DNA of 64,000 nt from contig JAWZYU010000009.1 in NCBI GenBank assembly GCA_038380435.1, positions 66,741,901-66,805,900 of the forward strand, in the 5' to 3' direction. This DNA comes from Ryuthela nishihirai. Lineage: Eukaryota > Arthropoda > Arachnida > Araneae > Heptathelidae. Positions 23,130 to 34,315 of the stretch are shown piece by piece (position 1 is the first letter of the stretch; each line of letters starts with the position of its first letter). Both the position numbers and the translations under genes were made by a program. A model generated the notes under the pieces. It was not told the DNA's origin and did no database searches. It saw only the letters and a list, made by a program, of their open reading frames with translations.

Positions 23130-24140
23130 TAACATGGAACCGACTCCTTGCATTTTGTGTAAACAGAATATTTTGACTCTAAATGATATTATTAGATGTC
23201 TGGAGCATGTGCTGTTAACTATCATTATTTCTGTGTTGGATTTTCTAAAACCGGATTCAAATCCCTAACTGGAAAAAAAATTCATTGGCAATGTTTAATC
23301 TGTATAACACCACAAGGCGTTCATCATAACATTATACAACACAATATCACAACAAGGATCTTCTGCCACCATTAAAGATAGGGAAACAACTTCCGATGAT
23401 GACAAAATTAAATTGTTGATGATGCAGATGTCTCAAATAAAGGAAGATACAGCACTCATTGAAGAAATTAAGGTATTCGCTGACTTTGCCTCAACGAAAC
23501 TTGATGAGTTAACGCCAGTGATTAGAGATCTTAAAGAAGAAATGTGTGATTTAAAAAGAAAAACGGTGAACTTGAAACGAAAAATGAAGATCTTGGATAC
23601 GAGACAACTCAAATTAGAGATGAGTTAAACGATTTGCAGCAATATTCCAGAGGGCAGAATCTAGAGATACAGGGCATACCTGAAGAGCAAATGATGATTT
23701 GCCGAGAATAATGAAAACAATAGCTAATAATATGCAGCAAAATCAAATGCTGATGATATTTTAGTGTCACACCGAGTTCCATCTGCTAATAAAAGCAAAA
23801 TAAGGAGCATTAACTACCCATTATTGTTAAATTTAAAAGTAAGGAAACACGAGATAAATGGTTAATTGTTAACAGATCTACTAATTATGAAACAAATTGT
23901 TGTGATATTGATACTAGATTTAAAAACTTCAAAGTGCTTTTCAATGAACATTTAACCCCCATAATGAAACAATTACTATGCAAGGCAAAGTTGAAGGTAT
24001 AAAATCAAGTTTTAAATTTAGGTGGGTAAAAGATGGCAAAATCTTTATGAGAAGGAATGAAACAAACAAAATATGGATAATTAGGAATGAAGACGACATA
24101 GATAAAATTATTAAGAATGAGGTCAGGGGAAATGAATAGC
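23130..24140 (+). pseudogene. LINE ORF1 remnant: PHD-like finger, coiled coil, FP-like C-terminus
   Basis: ORF1 proteins bind LINE RNA. The start MEPTPCILCKQN at 23,132 gives the first Cys pair. After a frameshift, further Cys, NYHYFC and IHWQCLIC complete a C4HC3 PHD-like zinc finger by about 23,315. The frame 23,413-23,628 is rich in Lys, Glu and Leu with heptad-like spacing, a probable coiled coil. Further on, YSRGQNLEIQGIPEEQ and, near 23,940-24,080, NEHLTP, KSSFKFRWVKDGKIFMRRNE resemble the C-terminal domain related to the FP protein family found in many arthropod LINE ORF1s. Stops break the frame repeatedly. Confidence 0.72.
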
Positions 24141-26038
24141 GACGCTATTTAAGGATATACCTAAGAGAAAAAGTTATTTGGAATGGTGTTAGGGTATCGA
24201 ATGAAAGATCATTTGAGAATACACAGTCTGATTGCATGTCATATGATAACCTGAAGACATTTGTTTTTCATTCGATCATAAATCTATTTGTGTACTAAAC
24301 ATTAACATACGTAGTATTCGAACTAACTTTGAATTACTTGAAATGCTGATTGAAGAAACAAACAAAAGCATTCATATATTAATATTAACTGAGATCTGGG
24401 TAAAGGAAGATGAAATTTGTATATATAATTTAAACGGTTATTATAAATTCTACAAATGTAGAGTATATAATAAATCAGGAGATATGATATTTGTCAAAAA
24501 TAATTTTAACTTTATAATAAATGAAGATATTGGATTAATTACAGCAGAATCGCTTTGTCTGACTTGGGAAAATCATATTTGTTTGTTTGCATTATACAGA
24601 TCACATTCCTTTACTCTATAACAAATTTATTGCAGAGCTAAAAACATAAATTTAATTAAAATGTTATCCTTATAGGAGATTTTATCATTGACCTCTTGAG
24701 TAACTACGAATATGTAAGAGAGTAACTCAGACATGCTTTCATCACATGGCCTACAATCGCATACAAAGATGGCAACCAGGGTAGCTAGAGATAGTGTATC
24801 ATGTTTCGATCATGCATTTTTAAGGAAGGCTGCTACTGCAGTGGTGCAGGCACCAGTAATTTACACTGATCTTTCGGATTATTTTCCTGTTGGTGTAAAA
24901 TTTATCATATCCACAATGCAAAATATCAATAAAGAGATTATTAATCCAGGTATTGTTTACAGAATTAACTATAAACTGTTGCATGATAATTTTAAGAAAA
25001 TGCAGCTGGAAAAACTTGAAGATCATAACAATGTTAATTTATGTTACAAAATGTTCATAAAAAGGTATTCCAACTTAATAGAAGAATCTAAACAATATTC
25101 CATGGAAAGAGGGAATCATGTACTTAAAAATAGGTGGATTACTGAAGGAATAAAGTAACATATTAAATTAAAAGATAAATTGTATAAAAAATTTAACGAA
25201 TATCTTTATAATGTGTTTCATGAGGACAATTATTAAAATATTAAAAATGAATTTCAAAATATAATAAGATCTGTTAGAAGCAATTTCTGTAGAACACAGT
25301 TTATTAATTGCAACGGAGATAGTAAGAAACAATGGCGGTTTATTAATAACTTAATAGATAATAAAAAAAATTACTTTAGTTCTACCTCACAAGTCTGCTG
25401 GATCTAATCAAATTTCGAAGTATTTGGATCGACACTGCTAATGATTTTAATGTCTTCTTTGTTAATGTAGTAGATGAAATTGCTGGTAACCAAATTTTAG
25501 AAGAATATAAAGGAACACAGAATCTAATCAATGCAAAAGAAATTCAATGTTTCTTTCTCCAATAACTGAAGTGGAGACTAGAGAAACTATTCTTATCCTT
25601 AAGGAAAATAAAAGTCCTGGATCAGATGGAATTAGTGTTAATATAATTAAAATTGTGCTAATTATATTGCATGTCCACTCGTTTATGTATTTAATTTATC
25701 ATTTGAAACCGGTAATTTTCCAGAGTAATGTAGGAAAGCTATTGAACAACCATCTTCTACCAAATTTCTTATATTCTGATAATCAGTTCGGGTTTCAAGA
25801 AGGAAAAAATACAGAGAAAGCAGTCATAAATTTAACTAAATATATATATATGAATTTATAAAGGAAGACTATTTAACTCTAACTGTCTTTTTAGATATCA
25901 AAAAGGCGTATGACACTGTTTCTCGTGATATTTTGTTGCATAAATTGGAACACTTTGGAGTCAGATGCATAGTGTTGACTGGTTTAAGAATTATCTATCA
26001 AATGGAAAACAGATGTAAAAATTAACAGTTTTTTAAGC

Positions 26039-26754
26039 TAGTGGTTCTCAACCTTTTATGCTTCACGTACCCCCTGGAAATGTGTATGTAACTGGCGTAC
26101 CCCTTGTATAGATAGATAAAACTATAGTTATAGTATAACAATGGGAATAAAATAAAACATATATATCAGTGGTTCTCAACCTTTTATGCTTCACGTACCC
26201 CCCTGGAAATGTGTATGTAACTGGCGTACCCCTTGTATAGATAGATAAAACTATAGTTATAGTATAACAATGGGAATAAAAAAAAACATATATATCAGTG
26301 GTTCTCAACCTTTTATGCTTCACGTACCCCCTGGAAATGTGTATGTAACTGGCGTACCCCTTGTATAGATAGATAAAACTATAGTTATAGTATAACAATG
26401 GGAATAAAAAAAAACATATATATCAGTGGTTCTCAACCTTTTTTTGATTCACGTACCCCCTGGAAATGTGTATGTAACTGGCGTACCCCTTGTATAGATA
26501 GATAAAACTATAGTTATAGTATAACAATGGGAATAAAAAAAAACATATATATCAGTGGTTCTCAACCTTTTATGCTTCACGTACCCCCTGGAAATGTGTA
26601 TGTAACTGGCGTACCCCTTGTATAGATAGATAAAACTATAGTTATAGTATAACAATGGTTATGTTTACTTTGTTACTAGATCTAGCAACTTTTGAGCTCT
26701 CACGGCGTACCCCAAAAAATTCGTGGGTCCAGGTACCTCACGTTGAGAACCCTA
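26039..26754. mobile_element. Non-autonomous hAT element with five iterated left ends
   Basis: Left terminus TAGTGGTTCTCAACC and right terminus GTTGAGAACCCTA are inverted. The flanks TTTTAAGC (26,031-26,038) and TTCTAAGC (26,755-26,762) form an 8-bp target duplication with one difference. If the insert and one flank are ignored, the LINE frame runs on without a shift, confirming both ends. Inside, a unit of 128-129 bp that starts with the terminal sequence repeats from 26,041, 26,169, 26,298, 26,426 and 26,555. Minus-strand frames of 111 and 68 codons are periodic artefacts. Confidence 0.92.
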
Positions 26755-27320
26755 TTCTAAGCAATGAGTTGACTTTAAAGCAATGTGTCTTACAAGGAAC
26801 AGTTAGGATCAATTATTTTCTTGATATTTTTGCATGATTTTAGTTCTTTAAAAATCGGTGGATAGTTAAATTGCTTTGATGATGATACTGCCATAACGTT
26901 TCGAGCGAAAAATTTTGATAATTGCTATAGTCATAACAAATGATTTAATTAAGGTTAATAAATGGTTTAAGAGAAATAATCTATTTCTAAATATAGATAA
27001 AACGAAGTATATTATGTATAATTTAAAAATACTTCTGTTTAAATGATATAATAATAAAAATGCATAAATCACACTGTAATTAGTGGATAATTGTGGCTGT
27101 ATTTCTAATGAAAGAGTTTCCAAAATTATGTATTTACGGATAACAATAGATCAAAAATTGTATTGGAAACCTCATATCAATAGCCTGACCAAAAACCTAA
27201 TATCAATGTTATGTAAAATATATTATCTAAAAATACCTTTGAATCCGGAAATGTTATCTGTTATATAGAACTCATGGATACAGTCTGCTTCCCATTATGG
27301 GCTACTTTGCTATGGAGGTA

Positions 27321-27534
27321 CAGTCGCTGAAAAAAGTATCCGAACGCTATGGTTGATTACAGAATTCACAAAAAATATCTGGAAAAGATTTTTTTTAGAA
27401 ATGAGTGATCTGACAGCCTTCGTGTACAGTACATGAAGGTTGTCAGATCACTAATTTATAAAAAAATCGTTGCCAGATATTTTTTCTGAATTCTGTAATC
27501 AGCCATAGTGTTCGGATATTTTTTTGAGCGACTG
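27321..27534. mobile_element. Palindromic mariner-type MITE, copy 1 (214 bp)
   Basis: TA at 27,319-27,320 and 27,535-27,536 flank the unit. Ends CAGTCGCTGAAAAAAGTATC and GATATTTTTTTGAGCGACTG are inverted, and pairing continues through most of the element (AGTGATCTGACAGCC against GGTTGTCAGATCACT around the centre). No coding capacity. It lies inside the C-terminal part of the decayed LINE. A second copy is at 48,875. Confidence 0.92.
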
Positions 27535-28440
27535 TACTTTATACTTCAATCCTTAGACCCGTCATAAGTATACAAAATAAAAGAATAAAAAATTTACTGA
27601 TAATAATGGGTTTCGAGATAGTCTGCATAATGGTTATATTAAACTTAACGTATTACCCTTCAGACATGTTTATGCCTATAAATTAATGATGCATTTTTTG
27701 TAAATGATAACTTCTATAATCTGAAAATAGATAATTATTGTCTGCGATCAAATGGAAAGAAGTATGAAATTCCCCTTATTAAAAAGGAACTAATACACAA
27801 ATGCAAACTTATTTAGCTCCTAAGATATTTAATCATTTACCTATTGATTTAAGAAATCATAACGGTGGATTGCTTTTGTATAAAAAAAGATTAAAGAAGT
27901 ATTTCTTCGCAATAAGTGATATTGAACATAAGTTTACAGATCTTAGTTAACGTAAAATATTGTTTTTGTCTTTTTACCTATTCTGCTACTTTATGCATAC
28001 TGCACATTTGTGATGTTTCATGTTAATTAGATTGTTGATGTTATACAAATCTTTGTGATCGTTTAACTAATTACTTCATCTGTTAATTAATTATCATTAT
28101 TGTCTCTTATCATTTGATTTTTAACTCTTAAAACTGATTTCTAATTTATTTATTGTACTATCAAATGTAATATGTATTGCATCAACCTAGTTAAGCTTCT
28201 GCTTTTGGGTTGTTTATATGCTTATAGATTTTAATGTAGAATATTTTTGATAATAAACTTGAATTTTAATTAAATGTTGGATCCATTTTTTTTGCATTGT
28301 TCCGAAAATTGAATGGCGCTTTCTAACAAATGATACTTTTTGTACTTAGAAGGTGCAGTAGCACATCCTGAAGTTCTTAACTCGCCATGTGATGAATTCG
28401 CTAAAGTCTTAATTCTTGCTTATCGATAACACATAGGCAT

Positions 28441-28794
28441 CAGTCACGTGCCCAGGATTTGGGGTGCGTCACTGATGTCGATTTCGGGGATTGGAGGAGG
28501 GGAATCCGTTAATGTAGTTTCGGGGCATCCGATAATTTAGTTTTACCGGGGGGGGGGGGGGCTGAGAATGAGACTTCAATAGAGTTTCCGAATCACTAAA
28601 ATATTTCACCGGACAGGAAAAATTTTGTAGTTGTTTTTAAATCTATTTTTAGTGTCGGATATATAATATGAAGGCTAAAATAAAGTTATATAAAGACAAC
28701 TGTTTTGGATTTCAAAGCAGGTAGACAAGTTTGAGATTTCGCATCAGATGACCGGATTTTCGGGGGGTGGGGTGGGAGTCAGGGTATGTCCCTG
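28441..28794. mobile_element. hAT-type MITE with 8-bp target duplication (354 bp)
   Basis: Left CAGTCACGTGCCCAGGA and right end (reverse complement) CAGGGACATACCCTGAC are imperfect inverted repeats. The flanks ATAGGCAT (28,433-28,440) and ATCGGCAT (28,795-28,802) differ at one base. A 14-G run lies at 28,548-28,561. The element has no coding capacity. Confidence 0.78.
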
Positions 28795-28946
28795 ATCGGC
28801 ATCATTTCTAAGTTTCCCTAAGCTTTGAATGTTTTCATGCAAAGATACCATTTTGTGGTATCATCTCAAATCCATCTCAAAAACGTTTTCCCAGATCCCA
28901 AAAAGGTAAACAATGTGAGTTTGTGGTAACTCAATTCAAAATACAA

Positions 28947-29225
28947 TAAACTGAAAATTTAAAAAAAATACATATATTCCTATACGGCTCTGAAAAGTAG
29001 AAAATAAACCTGAAGTATATCGATGGTGCAATCAGTCATTGAATTTGTATTCACTTCAAAGGAAGATAGGGCGCCGCTAATCTTCTTGAGCAAGTAAATC
29101 GGTGCCCTATCTTCCATTGAGGTAAATACGAACTAAGTGACTGATTGCATCGTCGACATGCTTTAGGTTCATTTTCTATTTTTAGGGCCCTATAGGAAGG
29201 TAGGTATTTTTTAAAATTTTTAATT
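28947..29225. mobile_element. Fold-back element, about 280 bp
   Basis: Inverted arms: GGTGCAATCAGTCATTGAAT pairs with ACTGACTGATTGCATCGTC, and GGAAGATAGGGC with GCCCTATCTTCC. The outer parts AAGTAGAAAATAAACCTGA and TTTAGGTTCATTTTCTATTT also pair. The central loop is about 25 bp. It was probably a MITE; the family is not recognised. Confidence 0.85.
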
Positions 29226-29229
29226 TATA

Positions 29230-29790
29230 TTTTTCGAAACTAAAAACACCTACTTTCAAAACCTTTCGTTTGATATATGACTCACAAACATCGAACACAT
29301 TTTCCTCCCTTTAGGAGTCATGTTTGAGGTAGCCTATGACATTAGAGGCGGCACAAGCTTTAATTTGAGATCGTTAAAGTCGAACCTCGCAAAAAACCGG
29401 GGGGGGGGGGGGGGGGAATGGAATAGTGGGGGAAAAATTTGAAATGGGTTTTGTCCATCATTATATGAGCTTTCATTTGACATCTACTCGTAATTGTAAG
29501 TCCTCGCTTCCGAAATAGAACGACTTTCAGATTTCCCGTATTTTAGCGGGAAAGAAAACATAGAGGTCAATTTTTTCATAGCCTACGATACTCCCCGCGT
29601 CACAAGCTTTCATTCGACTCATAGTCCGTTACTTTCCGCACTCTCATTCAGGAGACATATGGGAAGAATCATTTTCATTTACCCCCTTTTTTAGGGGAAG
29701 AAAGCATGGAGGGTTAATTTTTCGAAGCGTACGACATTTCTCGCATTAGAAGCTGTCATTCAGTCCAGGGAACTGTCGAACCCAACACTT
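29230..29790. repeat. Diverged tandem repeats related to those at 3.2 kb
   Basis: Four units can be followed by GTAGCCTAYGA or a variant and CACAAGCTTT(C/A)AT near 29,330, 29,470, 29,600 and 29,750, with spacing of about 115-145 bp. TTTTTTAGGGGAAGAAAGCA near 29,690 matches the word order near 3,440. An 18-G run at 29,399-29,416 interrupts the series. Confidence 0.6.
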
Positions 29791-31555
29791 TTTAGTGGCA
29801 TAACTGCTATATCAACTGTTTTGGGACCCTTTTAATTGACAAATACGCGAATGCACACTTTTTGATGAGTTACAACCTAAAGGTAATCGCAAATTCTCAG
29901 AATCAAACCTAAGAACCTCTTCGACACAGCCCTAACTAATTAGTTTTTTTTTTGCTATATCGTACATATTCGGATTTGTGATCGACATTAATGATTTCTC
30001 AACCTGCAAGTACACCAGTTAGGTATAGCTAAGCAAAGGAAGAAAGGCGAAAGCCATTGCATAGAACTGAGGGAATTTAGGATTGGTGTAATTAGCAAGC
30101 AGAGAATTACCTGGTTGAGATTTTCCACCATGCCAACATGACACTGCAGTCATTACCGCTATTCAATGTCTCTTCTATCGAAAAGGGCGCGTTGATTCAC
30201 AGAGAATAACGTTGGAGAATATTTTCCGTGATTGTCGTAGGTTCAATGGGTGAAGCTTATAGTTATTAGTGGGTGTTAGCTTTAATAGTACACTACCAGA
30301 CTAACATAGACAGTCTCCATCACATAAGATGAAAAACCCTTAATGTCACCATATGATGAAGATCTAGTATGGCTGGCATTCAAGGTCAAAAAGGGGTCGG
30401 AGTAACGGTCTAGAAACGGAGAGACGCATATTGATTTCTATTGCTGTATTATGTTACAATGTTCTCGAGATTTTCATTCTCGCCATTATAATTAAATAGC
30501 TTAAAGATTATCGAAATTGCGTACAGATTGAGAAATGCCTACTGTAATTAAGCTACAAAATGGTGCAGAATGTGATAAAATTAGTATTGTGGCATAAGTA
30601 CATTTGTAGCCTCTTTGTAGTAAGGTTTTATTGTAAAATGTTTTTACTGAAAGATTTTCGTGAAAAAAGTCAAACATTGAAATTTGTTATCGCTAGAAAT
30701 TCTTACATTAAACCAGCAATTTTCGAAAAGTTTCTGGCATTATGTTTTAAGGTAGACCTAAAGTTTCAGGTTTAAGTTAGACTTCTTTATGCAGCTACAT
30801 AGATCCTCTAAATCTAGCTCTGTGGCCGTCGTAAGTTCAGATTCAGTACCTATCTTTATATTTCTTTGTCATTATCGAAAGCAGCCTACAACTTCTTAGA
30901 GTTTCAAGTTTCCATTTCAGACCTCAGTGCTAAATTTATCTGTACTTATCGTTGTTCTAAATCAAGCATATAAAATTTCAGCACATTTAACAATTTTATC
31001 CGGCCAGTGTGGAAATTGTATAATAAAAAATTCTTTAATATGACCCTATTAAAGTGAATGGTGTTTTAATAAGACGAAAGGCGAAAATAAGAACAGAAAA
31101 ATCATACGAACAGCTACGATGTTGTTGAAGCCGAATGTTCAGCAGCTCATTTTTGGGATCCGGTCCCCATTCTACACATGATGCTTCTGCAAGCCAACTT
31201 CAGTTTTAACGTTAAAGCAAACTTTATATTAATATTTAGCTTTTCCTTATTATTTTGCATCTACACATGTGACAAGTAGAATGTAATTAAGAGAGTTTAT
31301 TTTTTATATCTTTTTATTGCACTCCCTCTCAACTATTGGTCCACAGCAAACATAATATTTTTCCCTTCTGCCCGATTCCAAAAACTGATCTAAAGGATTA
31401 ATTTTATGTCAGAAAGATACGTAAGCTTCTTTCAGTTGATGTAAATGATGAATTAATCTTTTAGCTTGGAACATAAGTGGTAACTGATCCTTTATCAATT
31501 GACCAAATTGGATTATGTTGGCAAATGACCTAAGAGATCAGTTAATTCTTTAGCG
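29791..31555. other. Spacer, no gene recognised
   Basis: Only short open frames, including a 71-codon frame at 30,560 that I do not recognise. The last 130 bases contain GATCAGTTAATTCTTTAG, which recurs in diverged form just after the LINE (34,438-34,455). Confidence 0.5.
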
Positions 31556-31591
31556 CAGTGTTTGTCGACTGCTGGTGCGTGGACTGTCCGA

Positions 31592-34315
31592 CCACCATAT
31601 TATGAACCAAGATAAAAATGTATTAAATTTAATAGACCTAGTTAATTCATATGATTGTTTTGTTTTAAACAGTGGATTACCAACTAGAGTTGGAAATCAA
31701 AGTTCTACACTAATTGATTATGGAATTTCGAATGTAGATTGTCAAAATGGAGTTCTGATGTCAAAAATTACAGATCATTTCCCCACATTTTTTCTGGTCC
31801 AAAGGACAAATTTTCAAATGCTACCTAGCAGTTATAGATATAGAGAAATCAATGACAATAATATTCTGCAATTGCAATATAAATTAAATCGTATTGATTG
31901 GCAATTCCTTTACTTAATCAGCGATGTAAATGAAGCATATAATTATTTCATAAATATTTTTATAAATCACTATAATAAATATTTGCCCACGGGTATTAAG
32001 AAGTTCCAAAGGCCAAATAAATATGCTCCTTGGATGACGAAAGATCTGAAAATATTAATAACTAGAAGAGATAATTTATACAAAAAAGCAAAAGAAACCC
32101 ATTTAGAGGATGACAGTTCTGCATATAAAGAATTTCGTAATTTCGTTACTGCCCAAATCAGACAAACAAAGAACGCCTATTATAACAGTAGATTTGATTC
32201 TAGCAAAAATTCTAAACAGAAATGGAAATATCTCAACGATGTTTTGGGTAGAAATAAATGTAAGTCAATAGTAGGAGACATTTCTTCTGATGATGCAATT
32301 ATTGCTGATGACTATGCGAAGTCCAATGCCTTCAATAGTTATTTTCATGATACCGTTAACGAATTGATACTGAACCAAACTGAAAAATTTCATGGCAAAT
32401 ATAAATATCAAATTGAGTGCATAGACCAGACATTTTATGTCATGCCAATTGTTACTCAAGAGATCAGTAACATTGTGAATGATCTAGGAGCTGATAAGTC
32501 ACCAGGTATAGATGACATAAATATTAATGTAATTAAAAAGATTATACATACAATAAAAGAACCTTTGTGCTATATATTTAATTTATCAATAATAAACGAA
32601 GTATTCCCGGATAAACTGAAAATTGCCAGAATTCTTCCCATACATAAATCAGGTGATAAAGAAAACATAGAAAACTACAGACCAATTTCAATTTTGCCAA
32701 TCTTCTCGAAAATCTTTGAAAAGCTAATTTGTACACGTATGACTAAATTCCTAGATAATATGAAAATTATCACACAACAACAATATGGTTTTCAAAATAA
32801 AAAATCTACTCAGACAGCCATTGCAGATTTATATGAGCATATTGTCAATCATTTGGATGCAGGTCACATTGGATTAGCTGTATATCTTGATTTTACGAAA
32901 GCATTTGACAGTATTAACCATGAAATTTTGTTAAAGAAAATTGAATTTTATGGCCTGAGAGGTAAAATAAATAACTGGTTAAGAAGCTACTTATTTCAGA
33001 GGAAAGCTCTTGTAGAAGTAAATGGTAGTATATCAGATGAACATTTTATTTACAGAGGTGTGCCTCAAGGTTCGATTCTTGGTCCGATCCTTTTCCTACT
33101 TTACATTAACGACTTAGCAAAGTTACACATTAATTCAAAGATGTTATTATATGCTGATGATACAAGCATTGTCGATTTCAACCAAGATTTTGCAAGCCTG
33201 ATTAGCAGTGTTAACTACTCTCTAAATATTATATCTGAATGGTGCAGACATAACAATTTATTAATAAATGTCAAGAAATCCAAATACATGATTTATAAAA
33301 ATAAAAACAAAAATATCGATGAGAAATGTTTCGATGTGAAGATTAATGAAATTAAGCTAAAGAGATGCACTGAATATAAATTCTTAGGAATATGGATCGA
33401 TGAAAATCTGAACTGGTCATTTCACGTAAAGCAGCTGAGAATCACTCTGTCAAGGAATATTGGTATGATTGGTAAAATACGTCATCTGGTTAACAAACAA
33501 ATTTTGACAAATTTATACTACTCTTTCATTTATTCTTATATAACATATGGAATCTTAGTCTGGATTAATACTTTTGACTATAATCTGAATGCTATATATC
33601 GTCTTCAGAAAAGAATTGTCAGATATATTGTTGGTAAAAGATATTATGATCCCGTGGCACATTTATTTTCTGAGGTTAAAATTCTTAATGTCTATAATAA
33701 TTACAAACTGATATCAGGGAACTTTGTGTATTCGATTACAATGAGATTGATTAAATTGGATAGATTTAAAGACTATTTTCAGAGTCTTTCGAATTTTCAT
33801 AATTATGAAACACGTCATAGAGAGGATCTGAGTATACCTTTGTGTCGATTGTCAATTGGGCAGAGATCTATCAAATACAATGCAGTAAAAATTTGGTTTG
33901 AATTTCCTGATGATGTTAAAAATGCAAAATCTTTAAAATTATTTAAAATCAAATGTAGAACGTTTCTACTTACAAAGCAATGAAACCTTCTTCTATGTAT
34001 CAGTGTAATATGTCTCATAACCATTTGACCTTTTATACTATTGAATTATTGTATACTTTACTGTTGTCATAATTGAACTTTAAAGGAAATAGGGAGCATT
34101 AACTAAAAATAAGAGTCAGCTTACTATGCTCTCCTTTTTTGTTTCGCCTTTCCTATTAAACACCAATATTTAATATGATTGTTATTTACTTTTTCTGATG
34201 CAATTGATATTTCTCAGCTATTTCACTTCTCAATTTTTTCATGTATATATTAATTGTTATTAGATAATTATGCTATGTAAATGTATATTGTATTGACTGG
34301 CGGAATAAAATAAAG

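Larger units (their letters stand above)
24290..27960 (+). pseudogene. LINE ORF2 remnant: endonuclease and reverse transcriptase
   Basis: Endonuclease signs include LNINIRSIRTNFELLEML and LTEIWVKEDE near 24,295-24,420, and DLSDYFPVGVKF near 24,870-24,900. Reverse transcriptase signs include LKENKSPGSDGISVNIIK (25,597-25,650), NQFGFQEGKNTEKAVINL (25,783-25,836), DIKKAYDTVSRDILLHKLEH (25,894-25,953), and QCVLQGTV just after the hAT insert. The catalytic YADD box is degraded to FDDD near 26,878. C-terminal reading GLLCYGG is cut by a MITE at 27,319. The end reads LRNHNGG...YKKRLKKYFF near 27,850-27,910. A missing middle (between NIIK and LKPVIFQ) suggests an internal deletion. The protein cannot be made. 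Confidence 0.85.
23125..28265 (+). mobile_element. Decayed Jockey/CR1-like LINE with nested insertions
   Basis: Order along the plus strand is ORF1 remnant (23,130-24,140), endonuclease (about 24,290-24,910), linker, reverse transcriptase (25,550-27,950 with two inserts) and an AT-rich 3' region ending GATAATAAACTTGAATTTT near 28,265. The two inserts are a hAT element at 26,039-26,754 and a mariner-type MITE at 27,321-27,534. Numerous stops and frameshifts show it is dead. Without the inserts the length, about 4.2 kb, is usual for such LINEs. Clade assignment is by motif reading only. Confidence 0.85.

Noticed and set aside
26063..26655. Minus-strand 111- and 68-codon repetitive proteins
   Set aside because: Each is a translation of the 128-129 bp units inside the hAT element, with periodic identical peptides.
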